The notes: generated by a model not told the origin, from the letters alone. DNA of 43,122 nt from Clostridia bacterium (GCA_017453005.1 JAFTKY010000043.1:1-43122), one strand, 5' to 3'. Counted from the first letter of the stretch, positions 33,929 to 42,192 are shown. Numbers and translations are program-made.

Positions 33929-34020
33929 CATTGGCGGAGAGGGAGGGACATGATGAACCCTCACACATAGCCGCAGGCTATGTGACGGTTCGAATCCTAT
34001 AGGGCTATGAAAAGCCCTCA
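33929..34020 (-). repeat. Inverted tRNA-Ser 3'-half fragment with a second T-arm-like piece
   Basis: 33929-33948 is the exact inverted copy of the tRNA 3' end (TCCCTCCCTCTCCGCCAATG, 20 bp). Read on the minus strand, the similarity goes on through the T arm (GAGGGTTC, then ATCATG in place of GAA) to a variable-arm-like hairpin ACATAGCC / GGCTATGT (about 33964-33982). On the plus strand the same hairpin runs into another T-arm-like GGTTCGAATCC (about 33985-33995). Then comes AGGGCT/AGCCCT (about 34001-34018). CCCTCACACA occurs on both sides. There is no acceptor 5' half or anticodon arm, so these are fragments, not genes. Confidence 0.7.
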
Positions 34021-34048
34021 CACACAAAACATAAAAAGGACTTTACTA

Positions 34049-34077
34049 TTGACACGGGCAAATTTTGATGATATAAT
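34049..34077 (+). promoter_or_regulatory. Consensus sigma-A promoter of the 34103 gene
   Basis: TTGACA (34049-34054), 17-bp spacer, TATAAT (34072-34077) with TGA before it. Confidence 0.88.
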
Positions 34078-34102
34078 GTATACAGTTTGGAGGGGTATTT
34101 TC

Positions 34103-34312
34103 ATGCTTGTACTCGGGATTAACAAAATACTAAAGTGTTGCCAAATTATATCAAACGGCAAAAGATATACTTGCCCTACAAAAGAAATAGACGGAAAATT
34201 GTTTTTTTGCTTTAAAAAAGCATGGCATCCTGTAATAGAGTTCATATCTGACAATGCAGAGGAACTGTTTGAACAAGGTGGTAAAGTGCTCTCAAAACCA
34301 TTCAAAAAATAA
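34103..34312 (+). CDS. Small hypothetical protein, 69 aa
   Basis: ATG 34103 follows GGAGGGG at 7 nt and lies 25 nt after the -10; the longer frame from 34007 runs through the tRNA fragments and promoter and is not used. The protein is basic with four cysteines (KCCQ, YTCP, FFCFKK) and ends KVLSKPFKK. There is no signal peptide or clear membrane helix. The family is not recognised. It is AT-rich relative to the flanking chromosome and sits just behind tRNA-Ser, consistent with acquired DNA. Confidence 0.7.
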   Translation: MLVLGINKILKCCQIISNGKRYTCPTKEIDGKLFFCFKKAWHPVIEFISDNAEELFEQGGKVLSKPFKK

Positions 34313-34392
34313 TTTCAGCAACTACTGCCCATACTTCAATTATGCCGAATAATTGATCCTTTATTTAAAAATAATTATTCAAGGAATATCCC

Positions 34393-34944
34393 ATGAAACA
34401 AAGGTTTTTAATATTTCTACTGATTTTTTTGTCTTTCACAATTTCCGGTTGTGAATGCAATCACAAATGGCTTGATGCTACCTGCACTTCAGCCACTACA
34501 TGTTCCATTTGCGGGGAGATGGCTGGTAATCCCATTGGTCATGTATGGAATGATGCAACGTGTACTACAGCAAAAACCTGCGCTATTTGTAAAACAACAG
34601 ATGGTAACCCTTTAGATCACGATTGGCAAGAAGCCACTATTCTTGCGCCACAGACTTGTTTGTCTTGTGGCGAAACAATTGGCGACCCTTTAATAAACAA
34701 TAACCATGACAATAGTAGTGATGTAGTTCAAAACATTTGTCTGCTGTGCAATAATGTAACAAGCAGAGAAACCACGCTGTATTGCTCATCTCATGATTGC
34801 ACAATATATGACTGTTCATATCCCGCCAAATCAAACAACACAGGAGGATGGGGAAGTTACTGTGCTTTTCACGGGTGCTGTGTGAACAATTGCCTCGGCA
34901 TTCCAATTGGTGGCACAAATTATTGCGCCTCTCATATACAATAA
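34393..34944 (+). CDS. Cys-repeat lipoprotein, 183 aa
   Basis: ATG 34393 follows AAGGA. A lipoprotein signal (FLIFLLIFLSFTISGC) places Cys20 as the lipid anchor, so the protein is extracellular. Residues about 24-100 hold two and a half repeats of about 26 residues, H-x-W-x-x-ATCT-x3-TC-x-x-C-x(5)-GNP-x-x-H. A second, different Cys-rich region follows (ICLLCNN, CSSHDC, CAFHGCCVNNC, YCASH), suggesting a metal-binding or disulfide-bonded knot. The same short repeat occurs in the CotH protein at 36737, which carries seven units of it. The function is unknown. It may share the transcript with the small gene upstream (80-nt gap). Confidence 0.8.
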   Translation: MKQRFLIFLLIFLSFTISGCECNHKWLDATCTSATTCSICGEMAGNPIGHVWNDATCTTAKTCAICKTTDGNPLDHDWQEATILAPQTCLSCGETIGDPLINNNHDNSSDVVQNICLLCNNVTSRETTLYCSSHDCTIYDCSYPAKSNNTGGWGSYCAFHGCCVNNCLGIPIGGTNYCASHIQ

Positions 34945-34948
34945 GTCT

Positions 34949-34978
34949 AAAGGGCTACCCTCGCGGTAGCCCTTTTTC
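34949..34978 (+). terminator. Rho-independent terminator after the Cys-repeat lipoprotein
   Basis: Stem AAAGGGCTACC / GGTAGCCCTTT, loop CTCGC, then TTTCTCC. Confidence 0.92.
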
Positions 34979-34983
34979 TCCCC

Positions 34984-35012
34984 TTGCAATGCGACGTCAA
35001 GTATGATATAAT
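34984..35012 (+). promoter_or_regulatory. Sigma-A promoter of the SDR gene
   Basis: TTGCAA (34984-34989), 17-bp spacer, TATAAT (35007-35012) with TGA before it. Confidence 0.8.
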
Positions 35013-35041
35013 ATATTCAAACATAAATTTGTGAGGCACAC

Positions 35042-35911
35042 ATGAACATACAAAAATGTCTAAGTAAAAACACCTCCTCCCTTTCGGGCAAGGTGGTGGC
35101 GATAAGCGGCTCGACGGGTGGGCTGGGGCAGGCATTGTGCGAGCATCTGGCGACGCTCGGCGCGTCACTTTTGTTGCTCGACCGAAACGAGGAAAAGGCG
35201 CGCCGACTGATTGCGCGTCTGACGGCATCCCATCCCGCGCTCAAGGCTGACTTTATGCGTCTTGATCTTGCGGATATTGAATGTGTCCGCTCCGTCACAG
35301 ATATATTGTGCGAGCAAACGCCCGACTATATAATTTTCAACGCGGGAATTTATCACGTGCCGAGATTTCAATGTGCGCTCGGCTACAACAATATTTTCCA
35401 GGTCAATTTTCTCTCCCCGTATTACATGGCGCGCAGGCTCAAGTCTCACGTTCAGGCGCGCGGCGGCAGGATAGTTGCGGTTGGCAGTATCGCGCACAAC
35501 TATTCAAAAATTGACGCCGGCGACGTTGACTTTTCCACCCGCAGGCAGTCGAGCAAGGTCTACGGTAACTCAAAAAGATATCTTATGTTCTCGCTCTACG
35601 GTCTGTTTGACGGCGAGGCGGGGTTGAGCGTCGTTCATCCCGGCATTACGTTTACAAACATAACCTCTCACTACCCAAAGCTCATTTTTGCAATCATCAA
35701 GCATCCCATGAAGGTGATTTTTATGAGCCCCAAAAAGGCGAGCCTTTGTCTTCTCTACGGACTGTTTTCCGACTGCGGCAAAAATCAGTGGATAGGTCCT
35801 GCCCTGTTTGATATATGGGGAAGACCGAAAAAGAAAATGCTTCGCACCTGCAAAGCGTCCGAGGCAGAGCAAATATGCGCTATTGCCGATGACATTTATA
35901 ACAAAACATAG
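35042..35911 (+). CDS. Short-chain dehydrogenase/reductase, 289 aa
   Basis: ATG 35042 follows GTGAGG. It is a classical SDR: nucleotide-binding AISGSTGGLGQALCEHLATL (G-x3-G-x-G) at about 20-39, D at LLLDRNEE suggesting NAD(H) preference, NAG motif IIFNAGIYHVP, catalytic Ser in VGSIAHNYS, and Y-x3-K in KVYGNSKRYL. The C-terminal third is hydrophobic (KLIFAIIKHPMKVIFMS) and may contact the membrane or a lipid substrate, as in eukaryotic-type retinol/WWOX-like reductases. The substrate is unknown. It is a single-gene unit between terminators. Confidence 0.9.
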   Translation: MNIQKCLSKNTSSLSGKVVAISGSTGGLGQALCEHLATLGASLLLLDRNEEKARRLIARLTASHPALKADFMRLDLADIECVRSVTDILCEQTPDYIIFNAGIYHVPRFQCALGYNNIFQVNFLSPYYMARRLKSHVQARGGRIVAVGSIAHNYSKIDAGDVDFSTRRQSSKVYGNSKRYLMFSLYGLFDGEAGLSVVHPGITFTNITSHYPKLIFAIIKHPMKVIFMSPKKASLCLLYGLFSDCGKNQWIGPALFDIWGRPKKKMLRTCKASEAEQICAIADDIYNKT

Positions 35912-35914
35912 AAC

Positions 35915-35952
35915 AAGCCCTTGCTTTTACATAGTAAGCAAGGGCTATTTTT
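35915..35952 (+). terminator. Bidirectional terminator between SDR and cytidylate-kinase-like genes
   Basis: Stem AGCCCTTGCTT / AAGCAAGGGCT with an 8-10 nt loop, then ATTTTT on the plus strand. It overlaps the end of the convergent minus-strand gene. Confidence 0.85.
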
Positions 35953-36583
35953 ACTGTTTCTTCTCCGTTTTATCAAACCATTTATTTGAAAACTCTGCTA
36001 CCACCGACGAGAGCTCGTCAATTTCCCAGCCCGTGGTGTTCACCACCACGTTGTAGTTTTCGGGATTTCCCCAGCCGCTCTCCGAAAAGAATTCTGCCGT
36101 ACGGACACGGTTTCTGTCCACCTTGCGGATCTTTCTCTCCATTTTCTTGCGGGTGAGATTTTTCTCCTCGGGGCGAAGGTGCTTCATGCATCTGTCAACG
36201 CGCGAGTTAATGGTCGCACAAACGAAGATTTTGAGAAGCTGCTCCTGACACAAAAACGCGTCCGCATTTCTGCCAACCACTACGCAGTCGCGTCCGAGCC
36301 TTGCAATCTCATCAAGCACGCGCTGCTCCTCTGCGATAATATCCGTCTGTATATTTTGCACTGCAACGACGCCGTCAAGCGAGCAGCCGTAGCTCAAGGG
36401 CGCCGTTTGCCAGCCGCCCTCCTCAAGCGTCTTTTCAACGTAGTCCGCGTCGAGCTCCTTGTTGTTCGCTATCATTTTTATTATTTCCTGGTCGTAGTAA
36501 TCAAAGCCGAGCTTTTCTGCGAGCTTGCGACCAAGCTCTCTGCCTCCGCTTCCAAACTGACGGCTCACTGTAATTATCTTCAT
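35951..36583 (-). CDS. Cytidylate kinase-like protein, 210 aa
   Basis: ATG 36583 follows AAGGGGG at 8 nt; a longer frame extends through the promoter and is rejected. The N-terminus, with ITVSRQFGSGGRELGRKLAE, is the P-loop of the cytidylate-kinase-like family (GSGG-R-E-x-G), and CVVVGRNADAFL is its second motif. C-terminal basic segments (RKKMERKIRKVDRNRVRTAE) form the lid with catalytic arginines. These proteins resemble CMP kinase but usually lack proven substrates, and a separate true Cmk normally exists elsewhere. It is probably a nucleoside-monophosphate or small-molecule kinase in the cytosol. It stands alone with its own consensus promoter, divergent from the CotH protein gene. Confidence 0.85.
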   Translation of the reverse strand: MKIITVSRQFGSGGRELGRKLAEKLGFDYYDQEIIKMIANNKELDADYVEKTLEEGGWQTAPLSYGCSLDGVVAVQNIQTDIIAEEQRVLDEIARLGRDCVVVGRNADAFLCQEQLLKIFVCATINSRVDRCMKHLRPEEKNLTRKKMERKIRKVDRNRVRTAEFFSESGWGNPENYNVVVNTTGWEIDELSSVVAEFSNKWFDKTEKKQ

Positions 36584-36619
36584 AGCAGTATCCCCCTTGG
36601 GTAACTTAAAGTTGTTTTT

Positions 36620-36648
36620 ATTATACATCAATACATTAAATTTGTCAA
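36620..36648 (-). promoter_or_regulatory. Consensus sigma-A promoter of the cytidylate-kinase-like gene
   Basis: Minus strand: TTGACA (36648-36643), 17-bp spacer, TATAAT (36625-36620); TG directly abuts the -10. Confidence 0.86.
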
Positions 36649-36674
36649 TAAAAATGCGTATATAATTTATATAG

Positions 36675-36703
36675 TTGACAATCTGTATAAAGTAGTGTAA
36701 AAT
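36675..36703 (+). promoter_or_regulatory. Sigma-A promoter of the CotH-repeat lipoprotein
   Basis: TTGACA (36675-36680), 17-bp spacer, TAAAAT (36698-36703); TG directly abuts the -10. Confidence 0.8.
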
Positions 36704-36736
36704 ATAATCAGACAGAAAACTACGGGAGGTAACCCT

Positions 36737-39700
36737 ATGCATAGATATTCAAAGAAAGCTCTTCTTCTTTGTTCTCTTTTCATTCTGATTTTAACGCTGT
36801 CAGTATGTCTTATATCCTGCAACAGAAACGGCAACGAGGACGGCACGGAGGGAAATACCATTGAGTGGTACACGCATCCGTCAACGGATGCACCAACGTC
36901 AACACCCACTGAAAAACCGACGGATGCTCCGACCGAGCAGCCCACGCAGATACATACTCACACCGAACAGATAATCCCCGCAGTTGAGCCCACCTGCTCC
37001 GAGACGGGACTGTCAAGCGGCAAAAAATGCTCCGAGTGCGGAGAAATAATTCTTGCGCAGACCGAGCTTGCAAAGCTTCCTCACACTCCCGTATCGGTCT
37101 TGGGCATACAGCCCACCTGCTCCGAGACGGGACTTACCGAGGGCAAGGTATGCTCCGTATGTGACGAGGTCCTTATGCCGCAGGAGGAAATTGAAAAGCT
37201 GCCTCATACGGTTATTGATATTCCCGAGATAGCTCCCACTTGCACCGAGGCGGGCGTGAGTGCGGGCAAGCAATGCAGCGTTTGTGAGCAGTTCACGGTC
37301 ACACCCGTAGTGCTTGAGGCGACGGGACACCGCGAGGAGTACATTGAGGGCATAGCCCCCACCTGCACCGAAACAGGACTTACAAGCGGTAAGAAATGCT
37401 CTGTGTGCGGAGAATGGACGCAGGAACAGTCAAAAATCGATGCTATGGGACATATGCCTAAGACCATTCCCGGCTACGGTTCAAGCTGCACCGAGACGGG
37501 ACTTACAGACGGCTCTGTATGTCTCGTGTGTGATGCAGTCCTTACCCAGCAGACCGAAATATCCTCGCTCGGACACGATATGGGCATGGTTTATGCGAGT
37601 GACGCCGATAATCACTGGCAGGTATGTACCAGATGTAATGCGCCGTCCGAGACAAATCCCCATATTTACAGCGGCACCGCGTGCAGCGTTTGCGGTCACG
37701 GATGCGAGCATTCCGACCTTTATTGGGAGCCTTATATACAGCCCACCTGCTCGAGTGCTGGCATGGAGCTTGAAAAGTGTCGAATATGCGGCACTACGAC
37801 AAACACAAGAGAACTTGAAACACTTCCCCACACACTTGGTGACGATGCAACGTGTACTACCGCACAGACCTGCACGGAGTGCGGATACGTGGCTGTAGCC
37901 GCTCTCGGTCACACGAAGGGCGACGAGGCAACCTGCACAGCTCCTCAAAAATGCACGGTATGTCAGCAAACACTCGCGGCGGCTACGGGACATACTCCGT
38001 CCGACGCTGCAACCTGCGAGACACCGCAGACCTGCACGAAGTGCAATACAGTGCTTGTTGCGGCAAAAGGACATATTCTCGGCGCGCCTGCGACCTGCGA
38101 CACACCGCAGACCTGTACCGTATGCGGTCATATTGAAAAGGCCGCTCTCGGACACACGGCGGGCACACCCGCTACCTGCACAACGGCACAGAGATGCCGC
38201 GTATGCGACGAGATACTCACCCCCGCTTTGGGACACTCCTATAACATTGATAACGTGACCTGCACCGAGGACAAATACTGTACCGTATGTGAGAAGGTCA
38301 TTGAGAAATCCGCGGGACACACGCCCTCGGGTGCTGCAAGCTGTACCACGTCCCAGGTATGTCTGGTCTGCGACGAAATACTCGTCGCCGCCCTCGGACA
38401 TTCAATAGTTACCGACGAAGCGGTAGAGCCCACCTGCACGACCGCAGGAGTTACCGAGGGAAAGCACTGTTCGAGGTGCGATACCGTCATGCTCGCGCAG
38501 ATACCCCTTGCGGCAATGGGACATGATTACGTATACAGCCGTTGCTCCGTCTGCGCCGACATGATAAAGGCGGAGGACGTGGATAAGGCAGTAATGCCGA
38601 GGCTTGACATCAATACAAGCGGCGCGGCTATCGACTCAAAGGAAATATACACCTCCGCTCTCGTTACGCTTTCGAACTGTGACGAGGAATTCGCGTTTGC
38701 GGATATATCCGCAGGCATACGTATCCGCGGAAATTCCACGGCGGTAGTACCCAAAAAGCCGTACAGACTTAAATTTGACGTCAAGAGAAATATGCTTGGG
38801 CTCAATAACGGCAAGAAATTCAAGAGCTGGGTGCTCATGGCAGACTATTACGATTCGTCCATGCTCCGTACCTTCTCCACCTTCAGCATGGCAAAGATAC
38901 TCAACGAGGGCAAATATTTCTCGTCCGACTTTACACCCGTTGAGGTCTACATAAACGGCGAATATCAAGGCGTTTATCTGCTGTGCGAGCAGTCACAGAT
39001 AGACGGAAACCGCGTTGACATTTTCGAGCGCGAGGACACAGACACCTCGCTTGAGATAGGATATCTCCTTATAGGTCAGGGCGGACGAACCGACGAGCCC
39101 AACACGGTGACCATAGGAACTACACTGACCGCCACCGACCGTAACGGTATTGTGAACGTCGCGGGCGGCGGTAACTACTCCATATCGGGAGGCGACTATA
39201 CTCCCGAGCAGATAGCGTACGTCAAGCGTTACGTTGAGGGCGTGTACGAGGTCATACGGCGAGCCGTATACGAGGACGCATATTACTCCCTTGACAGAGA
39301 AGGAAATCTTACCGAAAAGACCGAATTTGTCGGAATAACCAAGCAAGCAAGACAAATAGAGACCATTGACGCGGTATTCAATATCGACGCGTGCGTACGC
39401 CTTTGCATACTTGACGAGATAGTCAAGAATCTTGACGCGGGAACGTACAATATGTACGTTGACCTCAGCCCCACGGGTGACGGAAGACTTACCCTCGGCC
39501 CTCCCTGGGACTTTGACTTTGCGCTTGCCAACACGGGCTATGCATCAACTCATTCCCCCACGGGCTACTACGCAACCAACTACACCTACAGCGACGGTAT
39601 GCGAGTAAATACTACATTCGTATTCTTTGGAAACCTGCCTTGGTTTGAAAAAATGGTTTGCGAAATGTGGGAGGAGCACGTTGACGAGCTTTACGCAGTC

Positions 39701-40387
39701 GCAAACAACCTCGGCGTAATGACGGCAATGTACGGCGAGCAGTACCAGCGCGATTATGCACATTGGAACAGGGGGCTTATGGGCCACCATTGTCAGACCT
39801 GTCACGCGGGCTTCACCTGCCACGCGGACACCGTGGACTTCCTCTCAAGCTGGCTTTACAAGCGTCTTGATTGGCTTGACTACGTCTGGGGCGACGGCGA
39901 GCCGCCCGCGGCTGCGGAGCAGTCCCCGCTTATGCTCTTTGACTTCACCGACGAGTCCGTGACCGACTATCTCACGGGCTTCCGCCGCTGTCACGGCACG
40001 GTGACCTCGCAGGGCTACAAGGTAGAGCTTGACGAAGCCTTCGACCCCTATTTTACGCTTGATATATCCAAGCTTCCCGAGGCGTTTGACGCGCAGGATT
40101 ATCCCTATATTGAGATAGAGTATATGCTGCCCGTAACAAACTCCTATTCAGCGTACAACACCCTTGAGATATTCTTATGCGCGGGACAGATCGTGGGGGC
40201 TACGGGAGGAATTTCCGTTGGAGACTATCTGGTATACCCCGACGGAGTTTACCACAAGGTACGCTTCGACCTCACCGACAGTCCAATGTGGCAGGGACAG
40301 ATACACAGTATCCGAATAGACCCGATGGGCGCTTGTGAGCTTAGCGACGTAATGTATATAAAATCCATAAAATTCCTTACGGAATAA
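36737..40387 (+). CDS. Lipoprotein with Cys repeats and CotH kinase-like domain, 1216 aa
   Basis: ATG 36737 follows GGGAGG at 7 nt. A lipoprotein signal ends LSVCLISC, with Cys28 as anchor. A Thr/Pro-rich stalk follows (to about 75). About 14 Cys repeats fill about 75-615: six 41-residue units (P-T-C-x-E-x-G-x5-KxCSxC, then GH or PH), a variant segment, and seven 27-residue units (ATCTTAQTCTECG ... ALGH). The CotH domain starts near 620 (MPRLDINTSG), with GIRIRGNST, KKPYRLKFDVK and the active-site-like GPPWDFDFAL at about 920-929. A beta domain at about 1060-1216, of carbohydrate-binding type, ends the protein. CotH proteins are atypical secreted kinases; spore-coat CotH phosphorylates Ser in partner proteins. 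Here it is anchored on the cell surface; partners are unknown. Confidence 0.9.
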   Translation: MHRYSKKALLLCSLFILILTLSVCLISCNRNGNEDGTEGNTIEWYTHPSTDAPTSTPTEKPTDAPTEQPTQIHTHTEQIIPAVEPTCSETGLSSGKKCSECGEIILAQTELAKLPHTPVSVLGIQPTCSETGLTEGKVCSVCDEVLMPQEEIEKLPHTVIDIPEIAPTCTEAGVSAGKQCSVCEQFTVTPVVLEATGHREEYIEGIAPTCTETGLTSGKKCSVCGEWTQEQSKIDAMGHMPKTIPGYGSSCTETGLTDGSVCLVCDAVLTQQTEISSLGHDMGMVYASDADNHWQVCTRCNAPSETNPHIYSGTACSVCGHGCEHSDLYWEPYIQPTCSSAGMELEKCRICGTTTNTRELETLPHTLGDDATCTTAQTCTECGYVAVAALGHTKGDEATCTAPQKCTVCQQTLAAATGHTPSDAATCETPQTCTKCNTVLVAAKGHILGAPATCDTPQTCTVCGHIEKAALGHTAGTPATCTTAQRCRVCDEILTPALGHSYNIDNVTCTEDKYCTVCEKVIEKSAGHTPSGAASCTTSQVCLVCDEILVAALGHSIVTDEAVEPTCTTAGVTEGKHCSRCDTVMLAQIPLAAMGHDYVYSRCSVCADMIKAEDVDKAVMPRLDINTSGAAIDSKEIYTSALVTLSNCDEEFAFADISAGIRIRGNSTAVVPKKPYRLKFDVKRNMLGLNNGKKFKSWVLMADYYDSSMLRTFSTFSMAKILNEGKYFSSDFTPVEVYINGEYQGVYLLCEQSQIDGNRVDIFEREDTDTSLEIGYLLIGQGGRTDEPNTVTIGTTLTATDRNGIVNVAGGGNYSISGGDYTPEQIAYVKRYVEGVYEVIRRAVYEDAYYSLDREGNLTEKTEFVGITKQARQIETIDAVFNIDACVRLCILDEIVKNLDAGTYNMYVDLSPTGDGRLTLGPPWDFDFALANTGYASTHSPTGYYATNYTYSDGMRVNTTFVFFGNLPWFEKMVCEMWEEHVDELYAVANNLGVMTAMYGEQYQRDYAHWNRGLMGHHCQTCHAGFTCHADTVDFLSSWLYKRLDWLDYVWGDGEPPAAAEQSPLMLFDFTDESVTDYLTGFRRCHGTVTSQGYKVELDEAFDPYFTLDISKLPEAFDAQDYPYIEIEYMLPVTNSYSAYNTLEIFLCAGQIVGATGGISVGDYLVYPDGVYHKVRFDLTDSPMWQGQIHSIRIDPMGACELSDVMYIKSIKFLTE
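36959..38592 (+). repeat. Tandem Cys-repeat coding region (41-aa and 27-aa units)
   Basis: The block runs in the order five long units, a variant segment, seven short units, one long unit and a final partial. Each carries C-x(11-12)-C-x-x-C or C-x(5)-C-x-x-C and ends G-H or P-H. Copies have diverged at DNA level, so the array is old rather than recently amplified. Confidence 0.85.
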
Positions 40388-40391
40388 AATA

Positions 40392-40430
40392 CGGGCAGCG
40401 GCTTTTCAGGCCGTTGCCCTTTTGTTTTTT
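40392..40430 (+). terminator. Terminator between CotH and the convergent ABC exporter gene
   Basis: Stem GGGCAGCGGC / GCCGTTGCCC, loop of about 6 nt, then TTTTGTTTTTT on the plus strand. It touches the stop of the minus-strand exporter. Confidence 0.9.
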
Positions 40431-42156
40431 ACTGACGGAACTGCTGCGCGTAAAGTCCGGCGTACATACCGCCCCTCTCCATGAGCTGCTCGTGAGTTCC
40501 CTTTTCAAGCACGCGTCCTTCGGATATGACGGCTATCTCGTCGGCGTTCTTGATAGTAGACAGTCTGTGCGCGACAACTATCGTGGTTCTGCCGTGGCAA
40601 AGCTCGTCAAGTGCGTCCTGAATAAGTATCTCGGTCGCGTTGTCAAGGGCGCTTGTCGCCTCGTCGAGAATAAGTATGGGGGGATTTTTGAGAAATACGC
40701 GGGCGATGGAAAGACGCTGCTTCTGTCCGCCCGAAAGCTTTACCCCGCGCTCGCCTATCTGGGTGTCATACCCTTCGGGGAGCGTCATTATATAATCGTG
40801 AATATTTGCTCTCTTAGCCGCCTCGACGACCTCTTCGTCGGTAGCGTCAAGTCTGCCGTAGAGGATATTGTCCTTGATGCTGGAGTTAAAAAGATAAATG
40901 TCCTGCTGAACTATGCCGATGTTTTTGCGGAGAGAGGCTCTCGTCATCGTGCGTATATCTCTGCCGTCAATGAGTATCTCGCCGTCGCTTATATCGTAAA
41001 ATGCGGGAATAAGGTGACAAATCGTTGTCTTACCGCCGCCCGAGGGACCGACAAGCGCAAATTTTTCTCCCTTGCCTATCTTGAGGCTTATGTTTTTTAT
41101 AACCTCCTTGGAGTCGTCATACGCGTGAGTGACATTTCTGAATTCTATCTCGCCGTCAAGCACACCCGCGTCGGTAGCGCCGGCGTGATCCTGTTCGGGC
41201 GGAGTATCCATTATCTCGATAAAACGCTCAAAGCCCGTAACGCCGTTCTGGAATTGCTCCATAAAGTTTATAAGCGTCAGCACGGGGGAAATAAACACGC
41301 CGATAGACACAACGAACGCCGAATAGTCTCCAAACTCCATGTCCCCGCCAAAGCCTGCCGCGCCAAAGAGAATAAGTCCGCCCGCGATAAGCAGCACGAC
41401 GTTGAAAATATCGGTCACGAAGGAGGTCATGGAATGGAACTGTCCCATCGCCTTGTACGCCTCGCGGCGCGCAGAGACGAACTTCTTGTTTCCCACCTCA
41501 AACTTTTCGCTTTCCTTCTCTGCGTTACCGAAAGCTTTTGTTACGCGTATGCCCGAGATGCTACTCTCAAGCGACGCGTTTATCTCGGCTACCGACTGAC
41601 GGCTCTTTTTGAACGCCGCGCGCATTTTTTTACGGAGCACCATGGAGATGATAAGCAAAAACGGCACGCAGGTGAACAAAATCAGCGTCAGAGGCAGATT
41701 TATCGTGCAAAGGTACACGAATGAGATAACTATGGAAATGGACGAAATAATGAGATTTTCGGGGCCGTGGTGGGCAAGCTCGGATATGTCCATAAGGTCG
41801 TTGGTCATACGCGACATTATCTTGCCCGTCTCATTGTTATCGTAAAACTTGTATGGCAGCTTTTCAAGATGGTTGAACATATCCGAGCGCATCTGCGCCT
41901 GCATGCGCACGCCCATGACGTGTCCGTAATACTGTATGAAAAACTGCAAGAGCATTCTGATTATATACAAGGCAAGCAGAGCTATACCGAGTATGACGAG
42001 CAGCTTGTATTTACGCTCGGGAAACAGCTCGTTGAGCATATAGCGCGTTATGATGGGATAGGTAATTCCTATAAGCGACATCACAAGGGACGCCAGCATA
42101 TCCATCGTAAATATAAATTTGTGCGGCTTGTAGTACGAAAGAAATCTTTTAAGCAT
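40429..42156 (-). CDS. ABC exporter, fused permease and ATPase, 575 aa
   Basis: ATG 42156 follows AAAGGA at 7 nt. The N-terminal half has six membrane helices (type IV exporter fold; FTMDMLASLVMSLIGITYPI opens helix 1) and the coupling motif TGKIMSRMTNDLMDIS. The C-terminal half is the ATPase: ALVGPSGGGKTTICHLIPAF (Walker A, about 365-385), Q-loop IVQQDIYLFN, signature KLSGGQKQRLSIARVFL, ILILDEATSALD, and H-loop VVAHRLST. Length and order match lipid A/multidrug exporters such as MsbA, LmrA and Sav1866, which work as dimers. As a lone gene it would form a homodimer; the substrate is unknown. Confidence 0.93.
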   Translation of the reverse strand: MLKRFLSYYKPHKFIFTMDMLASLVMSLIGITYPIITRYMLNELFPERKYKLLVILGIALLALYIIRMLLQFFIQYYGHVMGVRMQAQMRSDMFNHLEKLPYKFYDNNETGKIMSRMTNDLMDISELAHHGPENLIISSISIVISFVYLCTINLPLTLILFTCVPFLLIISMVLRKKMRAAFKKSRQSVAEINASLESSISGIRVTKAFGNAEKESEKFEVGNKKFVSARREAYKAMGQFHSMTSFVTDIFNVVLLIAGGLILFGAAGFGGDMEFGDYSAFVVSIGVFISPVLTLINFMEQFQNGVTGFERFIEIMDTPPEQDHAGATDAGVLDGEIEFRNVTHAYDDSKEVIKNISLKIGKGEKFALVGPSGGGKTTICHLIPAFYDISDGEILIDGRDIRTMTRASLRKNIGIVQQDIYLFNSSIKDNILYGRLDATDEEVVEAAKRANIHDYIMTLPEGYDTQIGERGVKLSGGQKQRLSIARVFLKNPPILILDEATSALDNATEILIQDALDELCHGRTTIVVAHRLSTIKNADEIAVISEGRVLEKGTHEQLMERGGMYAGLYAQQFRQ

Positions 42157-42192
42157 TTGTCTGTCCTTTATCTTTTTAAATCATCACCTTAA

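Noticed and set aside
33827..34027. Minus-strand open frame with REGFEPSCAFAQTDFESAPL and a second GFEPS
   Set aside because: This is the antisense of the tRNA-Ser T arm and of the T-arm-like fragments. 'GFEPS' peptides are a familiar false annotation over tRNA genes. No ribosome site.
37481..38401. Minus-strand Cys-rich open frame of 306 codons
   Set aside because: It mirrors the Cys-repeat coding of the CotH protein; its apparent repeats arise from the complementary strand.
36959..38592. Regular repeats that might suggest a CRISPR array
   Set aside because: Units are in-frame protein repeats of 27 and 41 codons with diverged DNA and no constant direct repeat or spacers; no cas genes.
40414..41724. 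Long plus-strand open frame of 436 codons
   Set aside because: Antisense to the ABC exporter (Walker A, signature and Walker B on the minus strand); no ribosome site or recognisable domain.
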